Positions 46,401 through 57,820 of a DNA stretch of 64,000 nt are shown piece after piece. Location: the NCBI RefSeq assembly GCF_009389715.1, contig NC_052392.1:39599668-39663667 (forward strand), in the 5' to 3' direction. Numbering within the stretch: the first letter of the stretch is position 1; every line of letters begins with the position of its first letter. The DNA is from Phoenix dactylifera. Taxonomy: Eukaryota; Streptophyta; Magnoliopsida; Arecales; Arecaceae. A model generated the notes under the pieces. The model had not been told where the DNA came from. It saw only the letters and a program-made list of their open reading frames with translations, and made no database searches. The translations under genes and the position numbers were made by a program.

Positions 46401-49400
46401 AAGTGTGACTTTAACTACTAAAAGCACTTCACTTGAGGATAATGCTGAGCCATCAGTTCTCAATAAACAGGATTATAAAGAAGATATTGACCATTGTCCC
46501 AATAGCAATGCATATCCACTTAATATTGATAGCAATTTGCAACTGAATCAAGCCAGTTCATTGTCGGCAGAAGATGGGGTTTTAGTAGAAAGTATCCCTG
46601 AGTTTTCTCGACAAGACCTGAGAGCCCGTTCAGGAACTCCAGTGAGAGAGGAGGCACTCAATGTTAGTGAATCTTCTTTTGATTTGCAAGGTAGGTTTGA
46701 CAACTTTGGATGTTTCTTACTTGCTATGACTGATTAAAAGTAAGACAGTGGATTCCTTAGCTGTTATTGCTTTTACAGGTGAAGACTTCAACATAGCTAA
46801 TGCAACAAACACTGATCTCAAGATGCACCAACAGTCAGGACATGCATTATCAGAACCTGTACCAGGTGTTAGCAACCCAAATGAACCATCGACTGGTCCT
46901 ATTTTGAAAGATACCCAACTAGATCATTTTAACTGTTCTTCAAGTTCTGAGTTTCCTGAACCTGAAAAAATGCTTTTAGCCCCAGCTGGCAATGTTGACC
47001 AGGTTAGCGAATTAGGACAGCTTACTGCAGAAAAGGGGGTAATAGAGTCTGATGGAAGTGTTAACAGGATCAGTTGCCTTTGTGGCAAAAAACGTCGATT
47101 AATGGAGAGCACACCAGTTTTGCAAAATGGGACTTCCACAAAGATGTCCGGCAAATCACGAATTAGACGAAACACTAATTATGTTCCTGATGATGATGAT
47201 TTGTTGGCATCAATTTTAGGTACAAATTTATGTTGCGTTGTCCTAAAAGAGATTTGGCATATAAGAATTTCCTATATGATGAAAAGATACTGGACTTGCA
47301 TATAGATACTTTACATCTTCCTTATTATCTGAGTTTTAATTAAATGCCTGATTGTGCCAGTTGGAAAAAGGACTCCAGTCTTGAGGATAGGTTCGACCCC
47401 GCCACCCCCCAAAGCAGCTTCTCTAAAACGTCCTAGGGTAACAACCAGACTGGCCATGCCCAAGAGGAAGGTTTTGCTGGATGATACTACAGTCTTACAT
47501 GCTGAGTATGACCTGTTCCCAATGTTTCTTGCTCTTCATATTCCCATTTATCATACATACTGAGTATGACCTGTTCCACAATTTTTCTTGCTCTTCATAT
47601 TCCTGTTTGTACGACATCTATGCACCAGTGGTCATTGTAAAGCCCATCGGAACTTTGGGGGCAAAATGTTTTGAATAATTTAAAACTTCTCGGATCAATC
47701 TTCATGATTATTCCCCAGATTTCTCTGACAATTTATTTTTTTATTTTTGATGATTTTATGCATGTTATTTGGAATCGTTTTTGGCAAAAACAATTTAGCA
47801 ATTCTTGTGATGCATCTTGAGGAGATTTTTTCAATTTGATTTCCCCAGATTGGGGAAATGAGTGGGAAACATTAAAAAGCTTGCGGAATTAGTGATATCT
47901 TATTCTTATAACAAAAGGAAATTAGAAAATTACTGAAAAATGAATTTTGAATTGTCTGAAGTTCCAATCTTTGCAACAACTTTCTTGCATGTTTCTATTA
48001 TTGCTTCCCATCTCCCACCTGGGGGACTTTTTGGACCCTTCTTCCCATTTATCTATCATTCCCCAAATCCATTTCTATCCTTTATTGAAATATCCTGTGG
48101 TTCTTCTGGCAATCATTTCATGTATTTTTATGAACATTTTTTTGTACAAATCTGCGTATTTATGAAGAAGTTTCTGGATTTGGCATAAGCGAATACAGAC
48201 GAATTTTAACTGTCTAATGTTTTGATTGACGAGTATTTCCTAGGCATAATTTATTGCGAATCCTGAATCTGTGACTATGGTCAGAGGTGATATTTGTTGC
48301 TTTTCATTCTTTTAAACTTTTAAATGTGTTGTTTCAAATGGCTTTTTTATTCCCCTTTTCAGCGCAATTCGGCAACAACTGATAAATGCTCAAGACATAC
48401 GCCGCATGCGAAAGAAGGCTCCATGTACTCGTCCTGAAATTTGGATGATTGAGAAAAGTTTATTAGAAGATGAAATATTCAATGAATCTATAATTACTGG
48501 TGAGTGAATATAATTATTTTAAAATTCTTCTTTTCTTGCGTAGTGTGACAGATTTTCATTCTTTCATTACCTAATCAACATGATAGCTAATTACCAAGTT
48601 CATTATTAACATGTTGATTGTCATTGATGTTGATTTTAGTATTTTCAAATGGCCAAAAGGTTTATTATTTGTTAAGTTGAGAGTAATAGCATTTATAAAA
48701 TTGGGCATGTGTTGTCTTTTCATCTCCTATGAAAGAAATTTTGATGCCAAAGTCTAATAACTTGTTTGTGATTAGTTTGCCTTTCAATAAGAGAATCCAC
48801 AAACAAGAAAGGACAATGACAATTCTCAGTTATTTGGAGACAACCACAAAAGCGACCTTGACTATTTTCAGTAATATGCATCAAGTGGATCACTCAGATC
48901 CTGTCAAGTCTAGATTGGACGATGGTTGTTTCATATCGATGATCTGAGCCGTTGGATGTGATCTACTACCTCTATACTGCTTACACACCAAAATCATGTG
49001 ATTTGGAGAGCCCTAGCATATGCATCAAGTAGTCAAAAGATTAGATAGTTTAAATAACATGAAACAATGCATGTTTTTTTAAATACTTGATGCATAGTTT
49101 GGGGGTCTTCAGATTATATGACTTGTTGTGTGCAAGTAGTTTAAGGGTAATAGATCACACACACCACACACACACACATACACACACACACACAGAGTTT
49201 TCACTTCTGCATACATACATGCGCGCGCACACACATATGGCGTTTGAAACTTATATTGGAAAACAGTTTTATGACTTTGATGAGTTTGAACTTCTACATT
49301 TCATGACCCTATAATTTTTATGTGATATGTTTGTTCAGGTGTATCAGTAGAGCTGAACACCTTACACAATCGAAGATATGATTCTGAAGTTGATGAATCT

Positions 49401-52400
49401 CATTCTCGTGCTGACCCATCAAAAGAGGCTGAGCTTTCTAGAAGCTCAGAGTTTGTTAGAGAAACTAGTGGGAAAGAAATGGCTGAGTCCATTCCAGTTA
49501 TGCCAAATAAAGCTGATGTTGAAACACAGGGACCATCAGGCACATCTGCATCGGTTGAGGCACTGTTTAACAAAGACTCCAGTGCTTATGATGCTCAAGA
49601 GCATTTAGGATCCCTAACTGATCTTCCTCAGCCGGATTTATCAAACGATAACCAAACACATGCAATTACAATGATGGAAAACAATATGCAGGATGAAAAT
49701 GCTGAAGTTCACATGTCTACACCTGCAAAAGATTGTGGAGTTGAAGATACTGCGGTTCACAAAAATGAAGATACTGCTCCATCCTCTGAGAAGATTGATG
49801 ATATACACATGCATTTGGAGCGGCAACCACTGCATGAGTCGAAACAACCTGCCAGTGAGCTCTCAGAGATGAACAATGAAGCATTACAGATAACTGAAGT
49901 CACTTCTGTTAGAGGCTTAGATGTTGCTGAGGATGAAACCAGAGGTAGGATAGTTGATGAAACTGCACTCTCTGTTGTAAATGATGATAATGTGTTCCAC
50001 ACTAACATGCCCGTATTGCTACAGATGCTTCTGTCATGGCAGGAAATGGGGGCATAGCAGTTGCAGTAAACATAAACTGCCCACATGATGCTCATGCTGA
50101 TGTTGGCAAGAAGGGACACACAGAGACATTAGTCTCTATACAAGATAGCAGTTTTTTTGAAGTTGAGGTATGTTTACAAACACTTTCGAGTCTCGACTGC
50201 TATTAGACATTCAAACTCTTCTATGCCAGATGTGGCCATGAAGGTAGTGAAATAGCTGACCCAATTGCTGACTCCTTATCGGACTGTGCAGGGAAAGGAT
50301 GATGGTTTAGATGCTAGAGTAGAAGATGGAGCTGTGATGCAGAAAAACTTGAATAATGAAGTGAACTCATTTCAAGCAAATACTGAAATCGAAAATGTTC
50401 CATCTGCAGTTGGAGAAAATTCTGGTTTGCAGGAACTTAATGTAGAGGGTGGTATGGATGTAGAAAGCGCTCCCGTGGATCTTGCTGCTGCAAAAGAATG
50501 TAGTGTAAGTTGTTGACTTATTTAATGAATGCATGTAAGAAGATGCCTGTTCAAGATCATGTGTTAAGTTGCAAATGTTAGTAGAGATTTATACTGCTAC
50601 AGAGGTATATATGTACATATGCACATGCATCTATGATATCCACGCATGCACATAAATTCATGTCTTTGAATATTATTCTTACTGTAGGTCTGTGTGACAA
50701 CTGCCACATTCTAAGTTGGTCATATTGTTTATTTTCATTTGACATAATTCACATCATCTAAATCTCTCTTTCATTTTCTCCATTAATAATTTTTTTACCA
50801 TTGTGCAGGATTTTTGCAGTGCAGTCGATGGCAATGATACAGGTAATCTTCTAGTCATGATCTAGATCTGCATCTTCTCTCTGTTTTTTAGTATGAAAGG
50901 ATTGTCATCTGAGAGATACCATAGACTTCAAGAGACCACACTTAGAGCTATAAAATACTTGCACTGGTGTGCCAATGGTTTGTCTAAGCCTTATTTCAGC
51001 CATAATCAATTAATCATTAGCTAACCATTAGGTTAATGTGTCTTTATGGAACCTTTTTAATATTCATCTCTATTAAGAATTACAATATCTCTCAAAGCAA
51101 GTTCTATGGAGCTCATGCTTGCCTCTTATTATCTGTATACTATGAGGCTGTTTAACCCTTCTATACTGACTCTGGAAAAATCTTAACCCCTTATTTGTCC
51201 TTAAAGTTTTGTTGTACATGCACATGCTGACCTTTTTCCTTCGTTTCTTGTGGTTCAATTGTTATTCTTCTCCAATGTATTTTTTTTACCTTTTTGATGC
51301 CAAATCTTCTGCACATCCATCTAATTTTTCTGAGGGATGGATCATTTCTTAAATTGCTGTAGGATCATAACCTACTATTTCTGAGACTAAAGTAATAAAT
51401 ATTTTTATTCTTTATTTTCTAGAGGAAAGGCGTAACCAACTGTTTATTAATTTAGCCTTCTACGTTGAAGGCTTGAGAAGTTGCGATGTATATTTTTGTC
51501 TCTATACATAGTTTTGTGTTCTTTTCCCTGTGGTATGAGTCATCTCCATTGATTGGAATTTGGTCCATCATAGTTTAAGAATTTGATCTAGTTTGATGTT
51601 AAGTTGTTAACACTTCATGAACTGGTGCTGATATCTTGACCAAGATAACTTCAGTAAGGGAGCTAGAACATGGAACAAATTAGCCGGAGGGGAAACCTGC
51701 CTCAGATTTTGCACAAAAATTAGGGAATAGCCATCCAGCTTTTTCCAAGACTTGAGATTATATGGAGTAAGGAATGGTTCAATATATGGGGAACATTTGG
51801 TGCTGCTTCAATACTTTTATCCCCTTTCAAATTCTTTGGATGACTTGAAGAGGAGCTATCATCAGCATGATCATTTCTTATATCGAATAGGTGCTGATCA
51901 GACACCACGAAGAAAGGGAAATAGTAGATATCTGATCTCAAATTGCTACTTGCATGGTAAGACCCTTATATGAGAATGAGAAAAGAGAGTGGACAAAAAC
52001 AGTGTCCGTTCAATGAATTGGTGTTATAGGTGCTTTATTGTTATGTTAAGAGTCTAGGTTATGAACTAATGGCAATAGATTAAACCTGCATCCCTTTAAA
52101 GAAATTTTGGTCCACCATAATTCCTCTGCAATAGTTTGTGTCACAAAATCTCCTCAATGGAAGAGTTTGTGGGATAAGCGAAAAAGAAAACAAAAAAAGA
52201 ACTTGAGGAATAAGAAGAGAGAATGAGAAACTATGGAGGGAAATGGGGCTAGAGGTAGAGTGTACAAACAGGCTTTCCGGGCTTTATGCCCCTCATTATA
52301 TTAGAAACCTGATTTGTGGTGTTGCTTAAGTTAGGAAAATGATAAGTGTGCTTAAAAGAGGCCAAAATCCTTCACCTCAGAACTAATGGAATGGTAATCC

Positions 52401-55059
52401 AACTGATTGACGACTATATGTTGCTTAAGTTGGGAAAATAATAATTATACCTCCAAAAGGTGTTAGCTGGCTACTTATTTAACCTCATGCAGATTTGCAC
52501 CCAACATGTGTTGAGACTCAAAAATATCTTATTGAGAATTAAGTGACAATAAAAACAGCAATTTGAACTCTAAATTAACATTGCTTTTCGGTGAGTTTTC
52601 TGCGTCATCTCTCATTCATCTTCCTATCCTGTTTATGAAGTTCTCACCTTTTATTCAGATCAATAAAGTTCTTTCCTTGGAAGCAATACTTTTGTCCATT
52701 GGATTGGTATATGTGTCTTTATATATATATGGTCAGGATCAAGTTACACCTGGAATAACTTTTATAGAGTTACTTTTTTTTTTTCTTTTCAAATTGGATG
52801 ATAGAAGTTCTACATTGATGATCCAAGCCATTGGATGTGATCTACTATCTCAAAACTTCTCACACCCAAAAAGTCATATGATTTGAAAACCTCTAGCCTA
52901 TGCATCAAGCAGTCAATTTTTTTCACATTATTTAAATTGGTCCAATTTTTGACCACTTGATGCATCAGGTTCTCTAAATCATCTAATTTTTGGTGGATGA
53001 GCAGTTTAGAGATAGTAGATCACAACTAATGCTTGGATCATTGATGTATGGCCTCTATCATCTAATTCAAAAAAAGGTGTAACTCTATAAAAGTTTCACT
53101 AGGTGTAATTTGAACCCCACCCATCATATATATAAACGTACTACTTATTTTCTTTTTTTTTTTCCTTTTTTTTTGAAAAATGAACTAGTTCAACCTTTTC
53201 CTTTATAACATCCTACCAAGATGCGAACAATCGCAAAACTCTTAGTCAGCAATTTTTTTCTGCTTCCGTCCATGTCAAAGGTCTGTTTGACAAAAAGAAC
53301 CAGCTGTTTATGGTCATCAAAGCATGCTCGTGATACTATTTTATAGGCTCAAGGAACAAAGTGTTCTAGGAGATTAGTTGCATCATAGCTACATTGTGAA
53401 AGCTAATTGAAAAGGCCATGTGATAATAATTGTGCCCTAAAAGTGAGTTGGAGGATTCACGTGGTAGACAAAGGCATGTTTCTGCCTTTGGCAATTGATT
53501 GATTTAGCACTTGATTTTTGTGTAAATGCTAGTACAGTCTTTGCTTTGGCATCTATGCAAATATATGGGAAGTTGGTTTTCATTTTCATAACCTTACTTT
53601 TTTTGCTGTTTTGGGTATCAGAGTTTCTTAATGTAGATGATGAAGCAGACTATGATGACGCAGCAGACCATGACATGCCAAATCCCGAAGAGGCCCAGTC
53701 ACTTGAAAACAGCGGTTGGTCTTCTCGGACTAGGTAACCTCATAAACTGGTTGTTTCATTTATTTGTCTCTATTTTATGTTTCTTTTGCTTGGGACTTTG
53801 TGAACATACATTGAATTGTTTGTGCCAATATTATAGGGGTGTTGCAAGGTATTTAAAAGTTTTGTTCGATGAAGAATCTGGACGTGGCAGAAAAAATGTT
53901 GCCATGGATCACCTTTTAGCTGGTAAAACTCGCAAAGAAGCATCAAGAATGTTCTTTGAGACTTTGGTATGCCAATCTTCTCAGATTTTCTTACTGGCTG
54001 TTTAAACTCGATCTGTTTTCTTTCAGTTAAATGTTCTTATGCGCAACAAAAAAAAATGAGTTAAATATCTCATAATCATATGCTGTATTATACAGACACA
54101 ACAAAGTTATATCAAGTACATTTGTCCATACGTGCATGCGCACATACATACGTATGGATACAAAATATAGGTTAGAAGACAAAATCCACATGCTTTACAT
54201 GGGCATAGGTTGATGCACAGACACATTTTGATTTCCTTATCATTGTAGTTATCTAATTTCTTTGGAGAGGAAGGCCAACATGCTGCAGTGTGTATTAACT
54301 GTTAGCAATGCGTAACATGGGTGGGCTCTCATCTTCCTAAGAGTTGCAACTCCTGCTTCTTGATGAGTTGAAACACAGACACATGCACATATCTGTCTGG
54401 AGAATTAAAATCTCAATTCTTGAAGTGCAAAAAGAATTATAGAAATTTATAATTGAGGATCCCCCATGCTGATCATTATCTGCTATACTTTAAATACCTA
54501 GAAATATATAATTATATATTTTAGAGGTGTTTTATGCATTCAGTTGCCAACAAATGGAGAACGCCAACAGAGCCAGCATGCTGGAATATGTTTATATAGA
54601 ATCTGCATGTTGTTTATACATTCTAGAACATGTATTCCGAGGGTTTTTTTTTTTAGATTTGGTGTTTTTGAGCCATAACTTAATCAAATCATTGTATCGT
54701 GTTATTGAAATTGCAAATTTTGTGACCATGGACGCATAAATAGGATAAATTGGTTTCAGTCCTACTAGTAGGAAGCAGTCTCTCTCTCTCTCTCTCTTTG
54801 TGTGTGTGTGTGTGTGTGTTGGTGGGTGTGCACGGGCATGTGCGCTTGCATGATCTATTGTTGCTGTCATTTTTTGAATATTAGCAAAATTCATATTTTC
54901 AACCCCCCACCCCTCCCCCCTTCTTTCTTCTCTTTTGCATTGATATGTGCTCTTTTGCAGGTTCTGAAAACAAGGGATTACATTAATGTTGAACAGGAAA
55001 ACCCTTTAGAATGCATCAATATCAAGCCTACAATAAAGCTTCTGAAGTCAGAGTTCTAA
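40468..55059 (+). CDS. SYN4: Cohesin alpha-kleisin, SCC1/RAD21 homologue of SYN4 type (16 exons)
   Basis: The kleisin closes the SMC1-SMC3 cohesin ring in the nucleus, holds sister chromatids together and is cut by separase. Exons: 40468-40591, 43661-43910, 44074-44171, 44273-44322, 44981-45045, 45612-46690, 46779-47219, 47361-47505, 48363-48499, 49339-49944, 50025-50167, 50292-50504, 50809-50842, 53622-53733, 53837-53966, 54961-55059. Phases agree at every join, giving about 1241 aa. The N-terminal Rad21/Rec8 domain ([20 protein letters not shown], then [20 protein letters not shown]) would bind SMC3. The C-terminal winged helix ([20 protein letters not shown]) would bind SMC1. The central [12 protein letters not shown] and [10 protein letters not shown] blocks and the long acidic middle match the SYN4 branch rather than the shorter SYN2/3. 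The 49945-50024 intron is only 80 nt and is needed to keep frame. Introns 1, 9 and 13 carry transposons. Confidence 0.94.
41175..41657. mobile_element. Fold-back DNA transposon (hAT- or Mutator-like MITE) in SYN4 intron 1
   Basis: The TIRs taaggttcgccgaact and agttcggtgaacctta match at 15 of 16 positions. The element is flanked by a perfect 8-bp duplication, tttcactc (41167-41174 and 41658-41665). The left arm is a GGGAGA-rich purine tract and the right arm a CT-rich tract, and they meet at a hairpin around cctaatc...gattagg (41430-41463). No open frame resembles a transposase. Confidence 0.85.
43247..43372. repeat. 63-bp tandem duplication in SYN4 intron 1
   Basis: Two head-to-tail copies (43247-43309 and 43310-43372) starting gttctaatacatgcc, differing at a few positions. 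Confidence 0.9.
43412..43581. mobile_element. 170-bp MITE-like element of the GGTACGG family in SYN4 intron 1
   Basis: The TIRs tcaaggttttaaatac and gtacttaaaaccttga match at 15 of 16 positions. The interior has gtataccg, ggtaccatacc and gggccggtac words shared with the family. No clean target duplication is visible. It lies 79 bp upstream of exon 2. Confidence 0.7.
48880..49165. mobile_element. Fold-back MITE, family copy 1, in SYN4 intron 9
   Basis: The left arm (gttggatgtgatctactacc ... tatgcatcaagta) is mirrored by a right arm (tacttgatgcatagtt ... gtaatagatcaca). The arms pair imperfectly around 49050. The left arm closely resembles that of the element at 52731. Confidence 0.65.
49155..49230. 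repeat. (CA)n microsatellite, interrupted
   Basis: CACACA runs with short interruptions in SYN4 intron 9, directly after the fold-back element. Confidence 0.9.
52731..53121. mobile_element. Fold-back MITE, family copy 2, in SYN4 intron 13
   Basis: The outer left end (caagttacacctgga, then acttttatagagttac) is repeated inverted at the right end (gtaactctataaaagt, then aggtgtaatttgaa). Inner parts (gatgatccaagc, gtgatctactatctc, gatgcatcaag) also pair, so nearly the whole ~390 bp is an inverted repeat. TATATA tracts flank both ends and may be the target. Confidence 0.8.
54779..54818. repeat. (CT)n(GT)n compound microsatellite
   Basis: CT then GT dinucleotide runs in the last SYN4 intron. Confidence 0.95.
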
Positions 55060-57740
55060 TGCAAGAGGCACACAATAATATAAATAACCTTGTATTTCTA
55101 ATTTATGGTGATGCTTGCTCCACCCTTTTTGTTGCTCAGTCACCTCATTTTGATTTCCACAAAGTCATGTCTTTTATTATTTCCTTTTATTGTACTGATC
55201 TCCTAGCTTGGGGTGGAGTGGAGTTGGTGCATGTGTTTGTACACGAATTACATACTCTGTATATATATTTGTAAATTAAATCATTTAGTGTTGGTATTCT
55301 ATAAAGTTAACTGGTCTTCCTGTTTAATTAAGAAGTTTTTTTGGACCTTTGGTAACTTCTTAACTGGTGGCTTAGGGATGCAAGTGTATCTGGTTGATGA
55401 TATTTCAATACCCATACCACCTCCCTTGCTGCAATGGATGCAGCCTAGGGGTGGTGTGGATATTAATAAATTAAGTTCTTGTCCATTCTTATGATTTTCC
55501 AAACCAAAACGGTTGAGCTAGACCCAGTTCTGGTGCAGCTGCTCCAAGGATTTTGGAAAATGATAGCCTAGCATGTTTTTCAAAGTTGATCAAAGTTAAC
55601 ATCATGTAACATCGAAGGGAGTGGGTGAACTTTTGAGGTCTATATTATTTAAACTATCGATTGATGTTTCTAACCAAGATTATTATTTTCAACTTGATCA
55701 AGATGTGAGTTTTGAGTCAATTTTTGACAATTGGTGCTGCATTCTCGATGTGCATGTGTATGTGTATATGTTTGTATATATCATCTCGTGTTTACTAGGT
55801 TTAAGAGGTTGCTATAACTCAAAATGAGAGTTTTATTTGTTTGTCTATGAGTTTTTACGAGTAATGAATAAAATGATTTCTGCTTTTGTTTGATTTAGTA
55901 TTCTTCAGGTAAGATGATTGCCATAAATTAGTATCTTGGGTTCTGGAAAACACTCTCATCTTTATGTACAATCTAATATCTGCACGTAAGATGCTTGATG
56001 GAATGTCTATCAAAAATTCATGCATGCATCATCTCTTGCTTATTAGGTTTAAGGCAAACTATAGCACAAAATGAGATTTTTATTAGTTTGTTATATACGA
56101 GTTTTTAATATCAATAAATAAAATGATTTCTACTCTTGTCTAGGCAAGATGTTTGCCATAAACTGGTATCTTTGGTTCTCTAAAATAACTTCATCTTTAT
56201 GTCTAGTGCTCCAACTTAATATCTGCTCTTAAGATGCTTGATGTAATGTCTATGACAAATATCTTTCTTTTTTTTTTCAAACTCTTTTCCAAATGTTAAG
56301 TACTAAGCTTTTTTTTTTTTTAAAGCCAACTATTGCAATTAAATTGCAAAAGGGCTCGAATTATAATGCAACTTCATCTACGAGCTCGCAAATCATTTCA
56401 TAGCCGAGTCATGTCACGAGAAATATGATGAATTTAATTATTACGCCATGGTTGGGATTTCATAGATCTCGGTCAAGTAAGGACAGAGTAGATATCGGCA
56501 CGCTCGACTGTTTGAGGATCCACTTCTACGAAGAATCCCAAACCACGAAGCTGTTAGCTGCATCGGTGAGTCAACAGAAAGATGATCTCAGCAGCAAGAA
56601 ACTCCACGCTCGTTCTTCGTTGTTGACAGGCACCATCAAAATTCGCGTTCAATTCTAGAAATGTTTTATTTTTCCTTAAAAAAAACAAAGAGAGAGTTGG
56701 CCACACCTAATCCAGAGAAAAAATATTTTTCACATTAATAATTTTGCAGGATTTTTTTTATATGAATACTCTTTTAAAAATTTAAATTTAGGTAAATACC
56801 TTCTTTAAATTTTATTTATTTATGTACTCTCATAAAAGTTAAAATATAGTTTTCTAATATAACGGATCTTCTAACACCGGTCATAAAAACTATATTTATT
56901 TTATTTAAAAATAAAATAAAAATTTGAAATTATTTTTTTGTCCTCCACTGCGATCGTTTTATAAATATTATTTTTGCATATCTACCCATTAAGAATATTT
57001 TAGTTATTTTAATTTGAAACCATTAATTTTTTAACGATATTAGATGATATGGGTACATATCCAAAAATAAGAATAAAAAAGGGTAGAATAGCAAAGCAAA
57101 TGTTTGATGCAGATATACATCCAAATATCAATTTTGAAAAAATATTCATGCAAAATTTAATATTTAAGAGGGTATTGATGCGCAAAAAAAAAAAAAAAAC
57201 TCTCACTTTTATAGCCATAATAACAACCGTTATTTGCTCAGTCCAATTTATGATCGGACTAGTTTGGAATAAAATACTGACTTTTATAAGAATTGACATT
57301 AGCAATTATAACATAAAATAATGATGATAATGATAGAAAAACAAAATAGCATGGTTTTAAAATTAAACTAGTATTAAGATTTAAATTTACAATAAAAATT
57401 TTTTGCATGAATAACAAAACCTAAATTCCTGACAAATAACTATAACAACCACTATAACAAGATTAAGTCATTATAATCATCATTCAAATGCTAGTTACGT
57501 GTACAATGTAACGACCGTGCATGAAACGGCGATGCTAATTCTAGGCTTGGTCAATGATAGTGATAGCCAGAAAGGCAGAAAGAAGTGGAATGGACGGTCG
57601 GATCACGCCTCTTGGGCCTTGGCACCGGGTCCATATATCCTACTACTAAATATAAATATAAAAAGGAGAGAGGGGTCCTTTTGTGTGTGAGATATTTTAG
57701 CAATTTCTTTTTCTACAGGTATCGCCATCCTCCATTCCAC
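55060..57740. other. Intergenic region between SYN4 and the thioesterase gene
   Basis: It starts with the SYN4 3'UTR; an aataaa lies near 55867. A tandem duplication covers 55782-56262. Near 56310-56658, a poly(T) is followed by a GC-richer stretch with a 77-codon frame whose product I do not recognise; it may be a retroelement remnant. The part from 57500 is probably the thioesterase promoter. Confidence 0.45.
55782..56262. repeat. Tandem duplication, about 240-bp unit
   Basis: Copy 1 (55782-56025) and copy 2 (56028-56262) share taggtttaag, aataaaatgatttct, gccataaa, atctttatgt and aagatgcttgatg in the same order. They are moderately diverged. Confidence 0.75.
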
Positions 57741-57743
57741 AAC

Positions 57744-57816
57744 TTATGGAGACCAACTAACTCCAACAACAAACCCTCCCATGGCTCCAAAATTAGCATC
57801 CTCTCTCTCTCATTAA
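57744..57816 (+). promoter_or_regulatory. Two upstream ORFs before the thioesterase start
   Basis: ATG GAG ACC AAC TAA (near 57747) and an 11-codon ORF at 57781-57816 (MAPKLASSLSH, stop) precede the main ATG at 57821. If both are in the mRNA they would be expected to reduce main-ORF translation; the second ends only 5 nt before it. Confidence 0.5.
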
Positions 57817-57820
57817 CGCC

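Noticed and set aside
40468-55059. Assignment as meiotic REC8/SYN1 or the shorter SYN2/SYN3
   Set aside because: The N-terminus, the VPDDDDLL block and the roughly 1240-residue length fit SYN4 best; REC8-type proteins are shorter and lack these blocks.
56425-56658. Small 77-codon gene
   Set aside because: No recognisable domain, and it follows a poly(T) run suggestive of a retroelement remnant; evidence is too weak.
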